From Brucella tritici (GTDB lineage Bacteria > Pseudomonadota > Alphaproteobacteria > Rhizobiales > Rhizobiaceae), in NCBI RefSeq assembly GCF_902825325.1, contig NZ_CADEAR010000002.1, positions 1-64,000 of the forward strand: a stretch of 64,000 bases of DNA. Direction: 5' to 3'. Positions within the stretch are counted from its first letter, which is position 1. The number at the start of each line of letters is the position of its first letter. Position numbers and translations under genes: made by a program. Below the pieces are notes generated by a model. That model searched no databases. It was not told the origin of the DNA and saw only the letters and a list, made by a program, of their open reading frames with translations. This document shows, one piece after another, positions 47,643-57,455 of the stretch.

Positions 47643-48461
47643 GTGATACTCCACGCCCCCTTCTATGGGACAGGTCCATGGCTCACCGGCGAGCATCTGC
47701 CCGGCTGGCGTAGCATCTGTGCCGTTCTGGGGCTGGCATTCACGGGCTGCATCTCCATGCAAGGACAGGCCAAGGCACAGGACAGCAACAAGAAGACCGC
47801 CGTTCTGGAGCTCTACACCAGCCAAGGCTGCAAGTCCTGCCCCCAGGCTGACCAGAATTTAGCGAAATATGCCGACGATCCCAATGTTCTGGCGCTGTCG
47901 TTCCACGTCAATTACTGGGATTATATGGGATGGCGCGACACGCTTGCCACCCAGGAAAACACCGACCGGCAGAACGCTTATCGCAACTCCTTCAATGCGC
48001 GTATGATCTATACGCCGCAGGCCATCATCAATGGCACGGCGGAAGTCAACGGTCGCGACGGTGAAGCCGTCCAGGCGCAGATTGCCACCAACAAGCTGGA
48101 TGTGCCGGTTTCGATCAAACAGCTCGATGACGGGCGCCTGTCCATTGAAATCGGCGCAGGCAAAAAACCGGAAGCGCCTGTGCATGTGGTGCTATTCTAT
48201 TTCCGCGATTCCGTGACCATTCCGATCACCGAAGGTGAAAATGCCGGTCAGGCTGTCACCTATCGCAATACGGTTCGCGATACGAATACGATTGGCATGT
48301 GGGATGGCAAGCCGCTGAAGATTGAAATCCCGGCTTCGGAACTGAAGCGCAAGGACGTTTCGGGCTGTGCCGTGGTGCTACAGGAGACCCGTGACGACAA
48401 CTCGCTCGGCCCCATCCATGGCGCGGCCATGTTCAAGCAGAAGAAGCCGATCGGCCTCTGA
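47643..48461 (+). CDS. DUF1223 thioredoxin-like secreted protein
   Basis: This 272-aa protein has an N-terminal export signal that includes LGLAFTGCISM, possibly a lipobox. A DUF1223 domain with thioredoxin fold follows: LELYTSQGCKSCPQADQNLA (CxxC), SFHVNYWDYMGWRD and TPQAIINGT. The start is a GTG at 47643 with AGGA upstream; other in-frame starts are possible. The second half is a beta-rich extension with a lone Cys (SGCAVV). It is likely a periplasmic redox protein. Confidence 0.87.
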   Translation: MILHAPFYGTGPWLTGEHLPGWRSICAVLGLAFTGCISMQGQAKAQDSNKKTAVLELYTSQGCKSCPQADQNLAKYADDPNVLALSFHVNYWDYMGWRDTLATQENTDRQNAYRNSFNARMIYTPQAIINGTAEVNGRDGEAVQAQIATNKLDVPVSIKQLDDGRLSIEIGAGKKPEAPVHVVLFYFRDSVTIPITEGENAGQAVTYRNTVRDTNTIGMWDGKPLKIEIPASELKRKDVSGCAVVLQETRDDNSLGPIHGAAMFKQKKPIGL

Positions 48462-49021
48462 GCTTTCTGCGATCATCGTCGCTCTTCTGCAATTTACAGC
48501 GAGAAATGCGTTTCGATCGGATCAAACAGATTTTTATTTGGGCTGATGTCGTGCTGGGCTTCTGGGCGAGTGTTGCAACTTGGTTCAGCGGAGGCTGGAA
48601 AAGGTTGGTTCGGCTCGGGCAGTCCTTTGGGCGGGGGGCTTGGGGTCGGACATACCCGAACCGAACCGTCTCAGGCAACGTGTAGATGCTGAAGCCATAA
48701 TCAGGCTGGAATGCGAAGCTGACAAGGCGAAAATGTGGCCGACAATCACCATTGCAAACAGGCATTCTCTTTTCGTGAATAACTAATATGTAGCCTCTAA
48801 TCCCTATTTATAGGGGCTTTTCCCGGTGAATAATCGGCAACCAGAATCGGTCTGCAAAACCCTCCCCTTGAAATTGCTTCACAAAAGCATCACCCTGTTG
48901 TCATGCGCCGGTTCGGTTCGCTTCTTCGCCATTGCCGAATATCCAAACCGGTCGCGCGCAGTTTGTTTTTGAGCCTGCCCGGTTTTTGGTCTGCGCTCTG
49001 CAAAAGGCTGAAAGGAAGGAA
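48462..49021. other. 560-bp spacer without a convincing gene
   Basis: Several frames are open on both strands (longest about 110 codons, minus strand 48433-48765), but none has family features or a good start. It contains an imperfect inverted repeat (GGTTCGGCTCGGG 48607-48619 with 48655-48667, one mismatch) and an AT-rich segment near 48780-48815. A promoter for the DUF2794 gene lies near the end. It may hold a decayed gene or a repeat remnant. Confidence 0.5.
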
Positions 49022-49414
49022 ATGGATACGTCAAGCGCAGCGAATGAGGATTTGTCATCCCCTTCCCCCTCGTCTGCTTCGCCAAAGGTCGTTCCTCTCG
49101 ACCGTACGCGATCTGCTCCAGTCAGTTTCAACCGGCATGAACTCGGCAAAATCCTGAATATCTATGGCCGCATGGTCGCCTCCGGCACGTGGCGCGATTA
49201 TGCGATCGACCATCTCAGCGACCGCGCCGTGTTCTCCATCTTCCGCCGTGCAAGCGAGATACCGCTTTTCCGCATCGAGAAGAATCCAAAGCTGGCGCAT
49301 AAACAGGGGGCCTATTCGGTCATCGCCGCAAGCGGGCTTATCATGAAGCGTGGCCATGAGCTGGAGCGCGTCCTGCGCGTGTTCGACAAGAGCCTCAAGC
49401 TCGTTGAAAGCTGA
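49022..49414 (+). CDS. DUF2794 domain protein
   Basis: This 130-aa protein has a Ser/Pro-rich start (1-40), then the DUF2794 block: SFNRHELGKILNIYGRMVA, DYAIDHLSDRAVFSIFRRAS, and SVIAASGLIMKRGHELERVL. It is conserved across Alphaproteobacteria with unknown function. The ATG at 49022 follows AAGGAAGG directly. A longer frame from 48932 lacks a good site. Confidence 0.88.
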   Translation: MDTSSAANEDLSSPSPSSASPKVVPLDRTRSAPVSFNRHELGKILNIYGRMVASGTWRDYAIDHLSDRAVFSIFRRASEIPLFRIEKNPKLAHKQGAYSVIAASGLIMKRGHELERVLRVFDKSLKLVES

Positions 49415-49456
49415 TCCCCCGTATAGGGATATTTGACAACCCAATTTTTCAAACCG

Positions 49457-49560
49457 CCCCTTCGACAAGCTCAGGGTGAGGGCGTTACGGCGGAATTAAA
49501 CGTTGCAGATTACACTCCCCCTCATCCTGAGGAGCCGTTGAAAACGGCGTCTCGAAGGAT
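49457..49560. repeat. Nested inverted repeat element (family C)
   Basis: Outer CCTTCGA (49459-49465) pairs with TCGAAGG (49552-49558). Inner TCAGGGTGAGGG (49471-49482) pairs with CCCTCATCCTGA (49519-49530, one mismatch). The right part, with CCTGAGGAGCCGTTGAAAAC, is a type I recognise as widely dispersed in Rhizobiales intergenic regions. Confidence 0.7.
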
Positions 49561-49607
49561 CTAGGGTCGAGGAATCAGGCATACGGGCAAATCAGCAGGA
49601 AGATGAC

Positions 49608-50147
49608 TTATGAAAGCGGCGGCGTACCCGGCTCGATTGAACGCCCGCCATTGAGCGGTAGCTGCATCAGCACCGTATCGAGCCAGCGCCCGTGCTTGAA
49701 GCCGGAACCCTCGATACGTCCGCAATGGATGAAGCCAAGGCTCTCATGCAGCTTCACCGAACCGATATTGTGTTCGCCATCGCCGATCACCGCCAGCAAT
49801 TGCCGGAACCCCAACGCAGCAATACGTTCGATGAGTTCGCGCAGAAGGAGCTTGCCTATGCCCTTTCCCTTCGCATCAGGGGCGATATAGATCGAATCCT
49901 CCGCAAGCCAGCGATAGGCAGGCCTGACGCGGAAATAACTCGCATAGGCATAGCCCAGAACCCTGCTGTCCTCCTCCGCGACGAGGATCGGAAAGCCCTG
50001 TTCCACGAATGCTTCAAAACGCTTCACCATTTCGTCCATTGTCGGCGGCTCGATCTCATAGGAGCCGGCGCCGGTCAGAACGGCCTCCGTATAGATTGCG
50101 GTGATCGTTTCGATATCGGCAGGCTGAAAATCACGAATGACGGGCAT
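49608..50147 (-). CDS. GNAT-family N-acetyltransferase (phosphinothricin acetyltransferase-like)
   Basis: This 179-aa protein is a GNAT with the Pat/Bar-like pattern: FQPADIETITAIYTEAV at the start, EPPTMDEMVKRF, SIYIAPDAKGKGIGKLLL (acetyl-CoA loop), and AVIGDGEHNIGSVKLHESLGF. It acetylates an amine, perhaps a methionine sulfone/sulfoximine-type amino acid. The start is ambiguous. ATG 50147 fits the family N-terminus; ATG 50189 gives 14 more residues. Neither has a strong ribosome-binding site. Confidence 0.87.
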   Translation of the reverse strand: MPVIRDFQPADIETITAIYTEAVLTGAGSYEIEPPTMDEMVKRFEAFVEQGFPILVAEEDSRVLGYAYASYFRVRPAYRWLAEDSIYIAPDAKGKGIGKLLLRELIERIAALGFRQLLAVIGDGEHNIGSVKLHESLGFIHCGRIEGSGFKHGRWLDTVLMQLPLNGGRSIEPGTPPLS

Positions 50148-50215
50148 GGGAGGAACCGGAGTAAAGTGTTTTGATAAGGCTTCCACCATGCATCAGTAAT
50201 CATATGGACAAAAGC

Positions 50216-50247
50216 AAAAAGGGCAGCGTTTCCGCTGCCCTTTTTTC
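50216..50247. terminator. Bidirectional terminator of the BI-1 gene
   Basis: A stem GGGCAGCG / CGCTGCCC (50221-50228 with 50233-50240) has five A before it and six T after it. It serves the minus-strand gene ending at 50265 and could also stop plus-strand transcription. Confidence 0.85.
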
Positions 50248-50264
50248 AAACACTCTTCAGCTGA

Positions 50265-51047
50265 CTATTCGCGGTTGCCCATGAACTGCAGCAGGAAGGT
50301 GAACATGTTGATGAAGTCGAGGTAGAGACGCAGCGCGCCCATCACGACCTTGCGGCCATGCGCATCCGAAGAATCGCCTTCGTAGTACATTTCCTTGATC
50401 GACTGCGTGTCGTAGGCGGTGAGGCCTGCGAAGATCAGAACGCCGATCACCGAGATCGCGAACTGAAGCGCGGTGGAACCGAGGAAGATGTTGACGACCG
50501 ATGCCAGGATCAGGCCGAACAGGCCCATGATCAGGAACGAGCCCATGGCGGACAGGTCGCGCTTGGTCGTGTAACCATAGAGCGACAGCGCGCCGAAGGA
50601 AGCAGCCGTCACGAAGAAGGTGCGAACGATGCTCTGGCCGGTAAAGACCAGGAAGATCGACGACAGCGACAGGCCGACGAGAGCTGCATAGCCCCAGAAG
50701 ACGGCATTAGCGGTCGAGACCGAAAGACGTTCGATGCGGAAGCTCAGGAAGAACACTGCCGCGAGCGGCGCAAGCATCACAACCCAGCGGAGCGGGGACG
50801 TGTAGAGCGCCACACCGAGACCGGTGAGCATCTTGCCGTTGGCGAGCTGCGCGACGGCTGCGGACGGGTCCGTGGTCGTTGCGAGTGCTGCAACGGCAAA
50901 TGCGGCAAGGCCGGTAACGGCCAAGCCGATAGCCATCATGTTATAGACGCCGAGCATATAGCTGCGCAGGCCCTGATCGATGCCTGCATCAGCACGAGCG
51001 CCGCCTACCGGCCTCTGCTGCGCCTGAATATTGCGAAAGTCAGCCAT
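50265..51047 (-). CDS. Bax inhibitor-1/YccA-family membrane protein
   Basis: This 260-aa inner-membrane protein has about seven hydrophobic helices after a polar N-terminus (ADFRNIQAQQRPVGG). The BI-1 motif region appears as GLTAYDTQSIKEMYYEG and FINMFTFLLQFMGNR at the end. Bacterial members (YbhL/YccA/YetJ) are linked to calcium leak or control of FtsH. The gene stands alone, with a terminator downstream and a 233-bp gap upstream. Confidence 0.92.
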   Translation of the reverse strand: MADFRNIQAQQRPVGGARADAGIDQGLRSYMLGVYNMMAIGLAVTGLAAFAVAALATTTDPSAAVAQLANGKMLTGLGVALYTSPLRWVVMLAPLAAVFFLSFRIERLSVSTANAVFWGYAALVGLSLSSIFLVFTGQSIVRTFFVTAASFGALSLYGYTTKRDLSAMGSFLIMGLFGLILASVVNIFLGSTALQFAISVIGVLIFAGLTAYDTQSIKEMYYEGDSSDAHGRKVVMGALRLYLDFINMFTFLLQFMGNRE

Positions 51048-51280
51048 GACTTAAATCCTCTTGCCATGTCCCGTCCGGTGTCGGGGCGCTCAAAAGGCCG
51101 AGCCGCCTCCAGGCGCCGCTGGCGGGACCCCAGCATGCCTGCCTGACATTATGGGGATTTCGGCCTTCGCGTACAAGTACCACCTGTAAAAAAACGTGAT
51201 GCAGCGATGCGAAAGCGCAAACGCATTATCCATAATATCCAACGGCTTACGTTTTCTCACCCTTCCCTATTACAAATCGT

Positions 51281-53830
51281 TCATATGGTTCTGAGCACCT
51301 GGGCGGGCTTCTGGCCGAGAACGCGCCATGTACCGGCCAGGCCGAAACCGACAGTCAGTACCAGTGCTATGGCAACGGTCATCAGCGCGACATCTGGCAG
51401 GAAGCTTGCTTTCAGCTTCATGATTTCCACGACGACATACCAGCCCGCCACACTGCCCGCGACGAGTGCGAAGAGCGCCGTTGCAAGCCCGAGCAGCATA
51501 TATTCAAGCACATAGGCCGAAATCAGCGTGCCGCGCGTCGCGCCCAGCGTCTTCAGCACCACTGCGTCGTGGACGCGGGCACGGTTACCGGCTGCGAGCG
51601 CTCCGCCCAGCACCAGAACAGAGGCAGCCAGCGCGATGGAGGCCGCAGCACGGATGGCGGTTGCAAGCTGGCTGATCAGATCATTCGCGACATTGAGCGC
51701 ATCGGTCACACTGACGGTCGTGACGGCGGGCCATGTCTTGGTGACCTGCCGCAGCACATCAGGCGCAAGGTTCTTCTGGCTGTCAGGAATGGTGAGCGTC
51801 GCCAGCCACGTCGCTGGCGCACCGGCAAAGGTATTGGGCGAAAACACCATCACGAAGTTCATCGCAAGCGTTTCCCACTGAACCTGCCGGAAACTTGCGA
51901 TCTTCGCATTGATGTTGCGGCCCAGCACGTTGACCGTCACCGTATCGCCCAGCTTCAGGCCCAGTTCCTTGCCTTCACGCTCCGCGAAGGACACCAGCGG
52001 TTCGCCGCTATAATCGGCTGGCCACCATTCGCCTTCCGTCAGCGTCGAGTTTTCAGGGACCGTATTGGAAAAGGTTATGCCGCGGTCGCCGCGCAGCACC
52101 CAGGCTGCTTCCGGCGGGATGGTCATGTCGCGCACATTGGTGCCGTTGAAGGCAACGATACGCCCGCGCAGCATCGGACCGGAGGTGAGCTTGCCATCGG
52201 GCACGATACCGCTGACCAGCTTGGTGAAATCGGCGATGTCGCGGTTCTGAATATCGACGAAGAAAAAGTCAGGCGCCTGCGCCGGAATGTTTTCCGTCAC
52301 CTGACGGCGCAGATTGCCATCGATCAGCGCGATTGCCACCATCAGCGTCAGGCCAAGGCCCAGCGAAAGCACCACGGAGGGCGTGAGCGCGCCGGGACGA
52401 TGAATGTTACCCACTGCCAGCCGAAGCGCTGTCGAACGCACGCGCCGAACCCGGCGGGCAAGCCAGCGTATGCCATCGGCGACAAGCCGCAGCACGCCGA
52501 AAGCCGCAATGGCCGAAACAATGAAGATTGCCGCAATGCGCCGGTCATAGGCGACGTAAAGCGCCAGCCCGGCGAGTGCAGCAATCAGCAGAACCGCAAG
52601 GCCGAGATATAGCAGTGGTGGCAGGCCACGCTGCTCGAAACCCTGCTCGCGGAAAAGCGCCGTTGCCGGAATGTCCCGCGCCCTGCCAAGCGGAATGATC
52701 GCAAAAGCAAGCGTGGTAATGAGCCCGAAGACGGCGGCAAGTGCCAGCGCACCGGGGAAGAAACCGCCGCCACCGGCGACCGGCAGATAATTGGCGAGCG
52801 CCATGGCAGCGGCATAGGGGATAATCGCCGCCAGTATCAGCCCGAGAACAATGCCGATCAGGCCGATCACCATGATCTGCACGAGATAGACCAGCACGGC
52901 GAAGCGCGCGGGCGCGCCAAGCGACTTGAAGGTCGCGATCACGCCGCGCTTGCCGTCGAGATAGGCGCGCACCGCATTGGCAACGCCTACACCGCCGACG
53001 ATCAGTGCTGTCAGCCCCACCAGCGTGAGGAATTGCGAGAAGCGCTCGATATTGGCGCTCAGTGCCGGCGCGGCATTGGAGCGGGAGCGAATGTTCCAGC
53101 CTGCATCGGGGAAATCTGCGGCAGCCTGTCGCCTGACTTCGGCAATTGCTGCATCCGGCGCGCCATCGGGAAGCGCAACCTTGTAGATATGATCGACAAG
53201 GCTACCCGGCTGGATGAGGCCGGAAGCGCGCAGGCCATCCAGCGAAACCAGAAAGCGCGGCGCAAAATTGAAGCCCGACGAAAGCAGGTCCGGCTCGCTC
53301 TCTATCAGGCCGCGCAATTCAAACATCTGCGAACCGAGCAGCACTTTTGCGCCAAGCGAAAGGCCCATGCGATTGAGAAAGTCTTGGGCGACGGCAGCGC
53401 CATAGATGCCATCCTTGTCGCCGGTCATATCGGCCAGCGACTGCTCCGGTGCGACCTTCAACTGGCCATAGAGCGGATAGGCAGCATCGACAGCCTTCAC
53501 CTCGACCAGCGACTGGTCGGAGCCATCGGGCATGCGCGCCATGGAGCGCATCGTAGCGCTCTCCGCCATTCTGCCCTGTTTTTCGATGAAGGCGCGCTCT
53601 TCCACTGTGGCTTCCCGCTGATTGAGCGCGAAGCTGACATCGCCGCCCAGAATACTCTGGCCTTCCGAGGCGATGCCGGTGCTGACCGACCGCGCCACCG
53701 AATTGACGCCGCCGATGGCGGCAACGCCAAGCGCGATACAGGCGAGGAAAATATAGAAACCGGACAGGCCGCCGCGCATTTCACGCAGCGCAAAGCGGAG
53801 AGCAAGCGAGAACGACTTTGCTGCACTCAT
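51281..53830 (-). CDS. ABC transporter permease (YbbP-like, FtsX/MacB type)
   Basis: This 849-aa permease has a duplicated FtsX-type layout. One helix near residue 30 is followed by a large periplasmic domain (50-260). A helix cluster runs around 265-450, with a second periplasmic domain and three last helices at 720-845. The segment [31 protein letters not shown] is typical of YbbP. The ATG overlaps the end of the ATPase gene by 4 bases. With the ATPase and the divergent arylesterase it reproduces the E. coli ybbA-ybbP/tesA arrangement, which points to lipid or lipoprotein handling, though the substrate is unproven. Confidence 0.9.
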   Translation of the reverse strand: MSAAKSFSLALRFALREMRGGLSGFYIFLACIALGVAAIGGVNSVARSVSTGIASEGQSILGGDVSFALNQREATVEERAFIEKQGRMAESATMRSMARMPDGSDQSLVEVKAVDAAYPLYGQLKVAPEQSLADMTGDKDGIYGAAVAQDFLNRMGLSLGAKVLLGSQMFELRGLIESEPDLLSSGFNFAPRFLVSLDGLRASGLIQPGSLVDHIYKVALPDGAPDAAIAEVRRQAAADFPDAGWNIRSRSNAAPALSANIERFSQFLTLVGLTALIVGGVGVANAVRAYLDGKRGVIATFKSLGAPARFAVLVYLVQIMVIGLIGIVLGLILAAIIPYAAAMALANYLPVAGGGGFFPGALALAAVFGLITTLAFAIIPLGRARDIPATALFREQGFEQRGLPPLLYLGLAVLLIAALAGLALYVAYDRRIAAIFIVSAIAAFGVLRLVADGIRWLARRVRRVRSTALRLAVGNIHRPGALTPSVVLSLGLGLTLMVAIALIDGNLRRQVTENIPAQAPDFFFVDIQNRDIADFTKLVSGIVPDGKLTSGPMLRGRIVAFNGTNVRDMTIPPEAAWVLRGDRGITFSNTVPENSTLTEGEWWPADYSGEPLVSFAEREGKELGLKLGDTVTVNVLGRNINAKIASFRQVQWETLAMNFVMVFSPNTFAGAPATWLATLTIPDSQKNLAPDVLRQVTKTWPAVTTVSVTDALNVANDLISQLATAIRAAASIALAASVLVLGGALAAGNRARVHDAVVLKTLGATRGTLISAYVLEYMLLGLATALFALVAGSVAGWYVVVEIMKLKASFLPDVALMTVAIALVLTVGFGLAGTWRVLGQKPAQVLRTI

Positions 53831-54555
53831 GCGCCAGCCGCCAGCGATTCGAGAATGGAGCCGCCCTGTGCAGGCTCCTCGATCCGGCCCGAGCGCACCG
53901 GGATTTCGATGTCGCAGCGCGCCGCAAGCGCCGGGTCATGCGTGACGAGCACCATGGTGAGGCCGTTTTCACGCTGCTTGGCGAACAGAAGATCGGCAAT
54001 CTGGCGCCCCGTCGTGGTGTCGAGATTGCCGGTCGGCTCGTCGGCGATCAGGATTTTTGGGCTTGGCGCAAGAGCACGGGCAATCGCAACGCGCTGCTGT
54101 TCGCCGCCGGAAAGCTCGGATGGATAATGGGTGAGGCGCTCGCCAAGCCCAACAGCGCGCAATTCGCGCTCCGCCACCTCGAACGCATCTCTGCGTCCGG
54201 CAAGTTCCAGCGGCACCGCGACATTTTCCAGCGCAGTCATATTGGGAATGAGGTGAAAGGACTGGAACACGATGCCGATATTGGCACCGCGGAAAGCAGC
54301 GGCCTGATCTTCGCTCATCTGGCTGATCGTCTCACCTGCAATCTTCACAGTTCCGTTATCGACATGCTCGAGACCGGCCAGAACCATCAGCAGCGTCGAC
54401 TTGCCGGAACCGGACGGACCAACGATGCCAGCCGACTGTCCTTGCGATATATGAAGGGAAACGCCCTTCAGCACATGCACCGATGAGGCGGCGTGACCAA
54501 GGGTTAGATGAACGTTCTCAAGTTCGATAATCGGGCCAACAACCTGTTCCGTCAC
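53827..54555 (-). CDS. ABC transporter ATP-binding protein (YbbA/LolD-like)
   Basis: This 242-aa ATPase of the MacB/LolD type has Walker [18 protein letters not shown]-loop in VFQSFHLIP, signature [16 protein letters not shown], Walker [14 protein letters not shown] and switch His in [10 protein letters not shown]. The start is a GTG at 54555. It is translationally coupled to the permease gene by a 4-base overlap. It is divergent from the arylesterase gene, 131 bp away. Confidence 0.93.
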   Translation of the reverse strand: MTEQVVGPIIELENVHLTLGHAASSVHVLKGVSLHISQGQSAGIVGPSGSGKSTLLMVLAGLEHVDNGTVKIAGETISQMSEDQAAAFRGANIGIVFQSFHLIPNMTALENVAVPLELAGRRDAFEVAERELRAVGLGERLTHYPSELSGGEQQRVAIARALAPSPKILIADEPTGNLDTTTGRQIADLLFAKQRENGLTMVLVTHDPALAARCDIEIPVRSGRIEEPAQGGSILESLAAGA

Positions 54556-54686
54556 GCGGTTTTTATCCTATATGAATCTTTAGAACCAAACAGCGCGCCA
54601 CAAATTTGAACTTATGTTGCGCCAATCATTGAAGAGAAGTCCGGCGGGCCATTTGCCCACAGCCCCTCAAATATGGGTTTTCGACG

Positions 54687-55406
54687 ATGCGTTTCAAACT
54701 CTCAATTCCGGCATGGCTTCCGATTTTTGCGGCGATTGCGTCTTTTATGGCGGCAAGCCCCATTATTGCAGCAAGCGCGCAGGAAGAACCGACCGGTCTC
54801 GAAGATGCACTGCCGACCGAGCAGCTTTCACAGGTCAAGATCGTCGGCTTCGGCGACAGCCTGATGGCGGGCTATATGCTGCCATCCAATGCCGCCTTTC
54901 CGCAGCAGCTTGAAAAGGCACTCAACGACAAGGGCGTCGAGGTTTCGATCGAGAATGCGGGCGTATCGGGCGACACGACCACGGGCGGGCTTTCGCGCAT
55001 CGACTGGTCCGTTCCCGATGGCACCGATCTCGTGATCCTTGAACTGGGTGCGAATGACGCGCTGCGCGGCATCGAACCTGACATTACTGAAAAGAATCTC
55101 GACGAAATGCTGGCGCGCCTGCAGCAGCGCGGCATTTCGGTCATTCTTGCGGGCATGATGGCCCCGCCCAACATGGGTAAGGACTATGCCGCCAAGTTCA
55201 ACCCGATCTATCCGAAGCTGGCACAGAAATATGGCGTGCCGCTCTACCCGTTTTTCCTCGACGGCGTAGCAACCAAGAAGGATTTTCTGCTTGAGGACGG
55301 AATGCACCCCAATGAAAAGGGCGTCGAAACGATGGTGGCTAACTTTATGCCCACTATCGAAAAGAGCCTGACAAACATGCAAAACAAGGGGACATCGGGA
55401 GGCTGA
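54687..55406 (+). CDS. Exported SGNH-hydrolase arylesterase (TesA-like)
   Basis: This 239-aa protein has a signal peptide (about 1-31, SPIIAASAQ). An SGNH/GDSL hydrolase follows with FGDSLMAGYMLP (nucleophile Ser), an NAGVSGDTTTGG block, LELGANDALRG and the catalytic DGMHPNEKG. It should be a periplasmic esterase or lysophospholipase. The synteny with ybbA-ybbP matches E. coli tesA. A C-terminal Asn/Gly tail is unremarkable. Confidence 0.92.
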   Translation: MRFKLSIPAWLPIFAAIASFMAASPIIAASAQEEPTGLEDALPTEQLSQVKIVGFGDSLMAGYMLPSNAAFPQQLEKALNDKGVEVSIENAGVSGDTTTGGLSRIDWSVPDGTDLVILELGANDALRGIEPDITEKNLDEMLARLQQRGISVILAGMMAPPNMGKDYAAKFNPIYPKLAQKYGVPLYPFFLDGVATKKDFLLEDGMHPNEKGVETMVANFMPTIEKSLTNMQNKGTSGG

Positions 55407-55413
55407 CGCCGGT

Positions 55414-55450
55414 CGGGAGCATAAACAGCTTGCTCCCGGTATAAAACTTT
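55414..55450 (+). terminator. Weak terminator-like hairpin after tesA-like gene
   Basis: An 8-bp stem CGGGAGCA / TGCTCCCG (55414-55421 with 55431-55438) lies 7 bp past the stop. The following GTATAAAACTTT has only a short T-run, so termination may be weak or factor-assisted. Confidence 0.4.
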
Positions 55451-55586
55451 GATTCGCTGCAGTTGCATCAACTTAACCGAATCAATTCGGCAGGTACGAT
55501 GCACTGACTCTCTAGGCTAGAGTGTCCTTTATGCATCCTTTGGATGCCCGGCGCTCTGGCATGGAACGCTTCGAGGAGGATGCCTT

Positions 55587-56177
55587 ATGCCGCGTCTTTT
55601 CACTGCCCTCGAAATCCCGCGCGACGCCGCGCTTTCGCTCTCGTTGTTGCGAGGCGGTCTCCCCGGCGCACGCTGGATTGATGTCGAAAACTACCACATA
55701 ACGCTGCGTTTTATCGGAGATGTGGAAGGCCACGTGGCCGACGAGGTTGCCAATGCGCTTGATCGCGTGCGGCGGCCTGAATTCATGCTCAACCTGTCGG
55801 GTGTCAATGCTTTCGGTTCCAAAAAGCCGCACAGCATCTATGCGGGTGTATCCCCATCGCCTGACCTCAACGCTTTGCAGGCGGAAATCGAACGTATCTG
55901 CCAGCGGCTTCACATTCCCGCCGATCCGCGCAAGTTCACGCCCCATGTGACACTGGCGCGGTTGAGAAATCCCCGCATCGAGGATGTGGTGCGCTATCTC
56001 TCTTCACGCGGCAACTTCGCGACGCTGCCCTTCAAGGTGGGACGGTTCGTGCTGATGTCGTCACGTGATTCCGTGGGCGGCGGACCCTACATCGTGGAGG
56101 AAGCCTGGCCTTTGATTGCCCGTTCTGGCCAGAACTGGTCGGCAAGCGCGATGGAAGCTGCCAGAACCATCCGGTAA
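55587..56177 (+). CDS. thpR: RNA 2',3'-cyclic phosphodiesterase (2H family, ThpR/LigT)
   Basis: This 196-aa 2H phosphoesterase has two catalytic HxT motifs: H37-x-T39 in NYHITLRFIGD and H120-x-T122 in FTPHVTLARL. It hydrolyses RNA 2',3'-cyclic phosphate ends. AGGAGGA lies just upstream of the ATG. The last 91 bases overlap, on the opposite strand, the 3' end of the LMW phosphatase gene. The C-terminal [14 protein letters not shown] is thus encoded in shared DNA. Confidence 0.92.
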   Translation: MPRLFTALEIPRDAALSLSLLRGGLPGARWIDVENYHITLRFIGDVEGHVADEVANALDRVRRPEFMLNLSGVNAFGSKKPHSIYAGVSPSPDLNALQAEIERICQRLHIPADPRKFTPHVTLARLRNPRIEDVVRYLSSRGNFATLPFKVGRFVLMSSRDSVGGGPYIVEEAWPLIARSGQNWSASAMEAARTIR

Positions 56178-56608
56178 ACCTTTTCGAAATCCCCGGTCCC
56201 GCCATAATAGGGATCGGGGATTTCGACCGCCCACCCTTCGGCAATCTCGGTGAAAAGCCCGATTTGCGCACTTGCATTTGCAGGCTGCCGCTCAGCGATC
56301 ATCCGCATATTGTAGCGGTCCATCCCTAGGATCAGATCGAAACGGCTGAAATCGGCTGCGATCAACTGTCGGCAGCGCTGCGTGGAAATATCGAGACCGT
56401 GGCGCGCTGCAACGCTGATGGAGCGTTCATCCGGCTCCTCGCCGGTATGGTAACCGTTGGTTCCGGCAGAATCGACCCGCACGTCGCGGATGCCGCGTTT
56501 TTCCAGCACATGGTCCATCACGCCTTCGGCAAGCGGAGAACGACAGATATTTCCTGCACAGATGAAAAGAATGCTGGCTGGGACTTGTGCGGCTACGGAT
56601 ACGATCAC
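56087..56608 (-). CDS. Low-molecular-weight protein-tyrosine phosphatase
   Basis: This 173-aa phosphatase has the P-loop C17-AGNIC-R23-S and the general-acid segment EIPDPYYGG. It dephosphorylates protein tyrosines or related substrates in the cytoplasm. I chose the GTG at 56608, preceded by GAGAG, because the family normally begins a few residues before the P-loop. A frame from ATG 56671 adds 21 residues but would overlap the divergent phhB start at 56665. Its 3' end overlaps thpR. Confidence 0.88.
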   Translation of the reverse strand: MIVSVAAQVPASILFICAGNICRSPLAEGVMDHVLEKRGIRDVRVDSAGTNGYHTGEEPDERSISVAARHGLDISTQRCRQLIAADFSRFDLILGMDRYNMRMIAERQPANASAQIGLFTEIAEGWAVEIPDPYYGGTGDFEKVYRMVLAASIALADQFWPERAIKGQASSTM

Positions 56609-56664
56609 GGAACTCTCGCGCTTATGGTAGGTTATCTCAGGAACCGCAACATAGGCGAAAGACG

Positions 56665-56955
56665 ATGGCACGCAACCGGCTGACGGAAAATGAACTGAAC
56701 GAAGCGCTCGCCGAACTGGATGGCTGGCAGAAGGTCAAGGGACGCGAGGCGATTTCCAAAAGCTTCAAGTTCAAGGATTTCAACGCCGCCTTCGGCTTCA
56801 TGGCGCGCGCAGCACTCCACGCGGAAAAGCTCGACCATCACCCCGAATGGTTCAATGTCTACAATCGCGTCGATGTCACGCTCGCCACCCATAGCGAGAA
56901 CGGCATTACGGAACTCGACATCAAGCTCGCGCGCAAGATGAACGCCTTGGTCTGA
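56665..56955 (+). CDS. phhB: 4a-hydroxytetrahydrobiopterin dehydratase (pterin-4a-carbinolamine dehydratase)
   Basis: This 96-aa protein contains the family pattern: [16 protein letters not shown] at the start, [17 protein letters not shown], the catalytic [14 protein letters not shown], and a final [18 protein letters not shown]. It recycles the pterin cofactor used by aromatic amino acid hydroxylases. A phenylalanine hydroxylase gene is not in view. The ATG at 56665 is preferred over an upstream start at 56587 that adds an Arg-rich tail. Confidence 0.93.
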   Translation: MARNRLTENELNEALAELDGWQKVKGREAISKSFKFKDFNAAFGFMARAALHAEKLDHHPEWFNVYNRVDVTLATHSENGITELDIKLARKMNALV

Positions 56956-56957
56956 GT

Positions 56958-57455
56958 TTAAAGCTTTGAGATGTATACGTAAATCTTCCGGCGGTCATAA
57001 TTGAAGCTGCCGTCGGGGTTGCGGCTGGAATAGGGAAGAACGCGGGTCAGATTGGTGCGATCCTGCCAGTTCTGCCCAAGCTTACCGCCATGGATGCCAC
57101 GGATATGGACATCGCCAAGCGAAATGGCGGCATGGAAAATGTGCCCGGCCTGAACGTCGTAAAATCCGATTGCCTGACCGAAAGGCAGCGCCGAATAGCC
57201 GTTCCATTGTTCGCCCGCCCTGAAATTCAGGATGGGTATCCAGTTCTGGCTGGACGTGCCGCGTAGCGTGTTGAGCGAAATTCCGGCACCGAAGAGAAAC
57301 CGCAGATAGACGGCGGCATCGTAGCATCCCGCCTCCGACAGATCGACGGTGATGTAATTGTCTTCGCTTCCGGCCGCCAATAGCTGGTTGCCACGAAACA
57401 GCCGTGTTGAACGGTCGCTGCGGATGAAGTTTTCCCCATAGCCGGTCAAATGCAT
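56958..57455 (-). CDS. Conserved-looking protein, possible NlpC/P60- or CHAP-like cysteine hydrolase
   Basis: This 165-aa protein lacks a signal peptide and I do not recognise it. A cysteine in SEAGCYDAAVYLRFLFG followed later by GHIFHAAISLGDVHIRGIHGG resembles the Cys and His blocks of papain-fold amidases. That is a pattern impression only. The ATG at 57455 has GGAGG 5 bases upstream, a strong argument for a real gene. It converges with phhB, with a 2-bp gap. Confidence 0.7.
   Translation of the reverse strand: MHLTGYGENFIRSDRSTRLFRGNQLLAAGSEDNYITVDLSEAGCYDAAVYLRFLFGAGISLNTLRGTSSQNWIPILNFRAGEQWNGYSALPFGQAIGFYDVQAGHIFHAAISLGDVHIRGIHGGKLGQNWQDRTNLTRVLPYSSRNPDGSFNYDRRKIYVYISKL

Noticed and set aside
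48433..48765. 110-codon minus-strand frame in the large spacer
   Set aside because: It overlaps the DUF1223 gene end, has no good start and I recognise no family; kept only as a note in the spacer entry.
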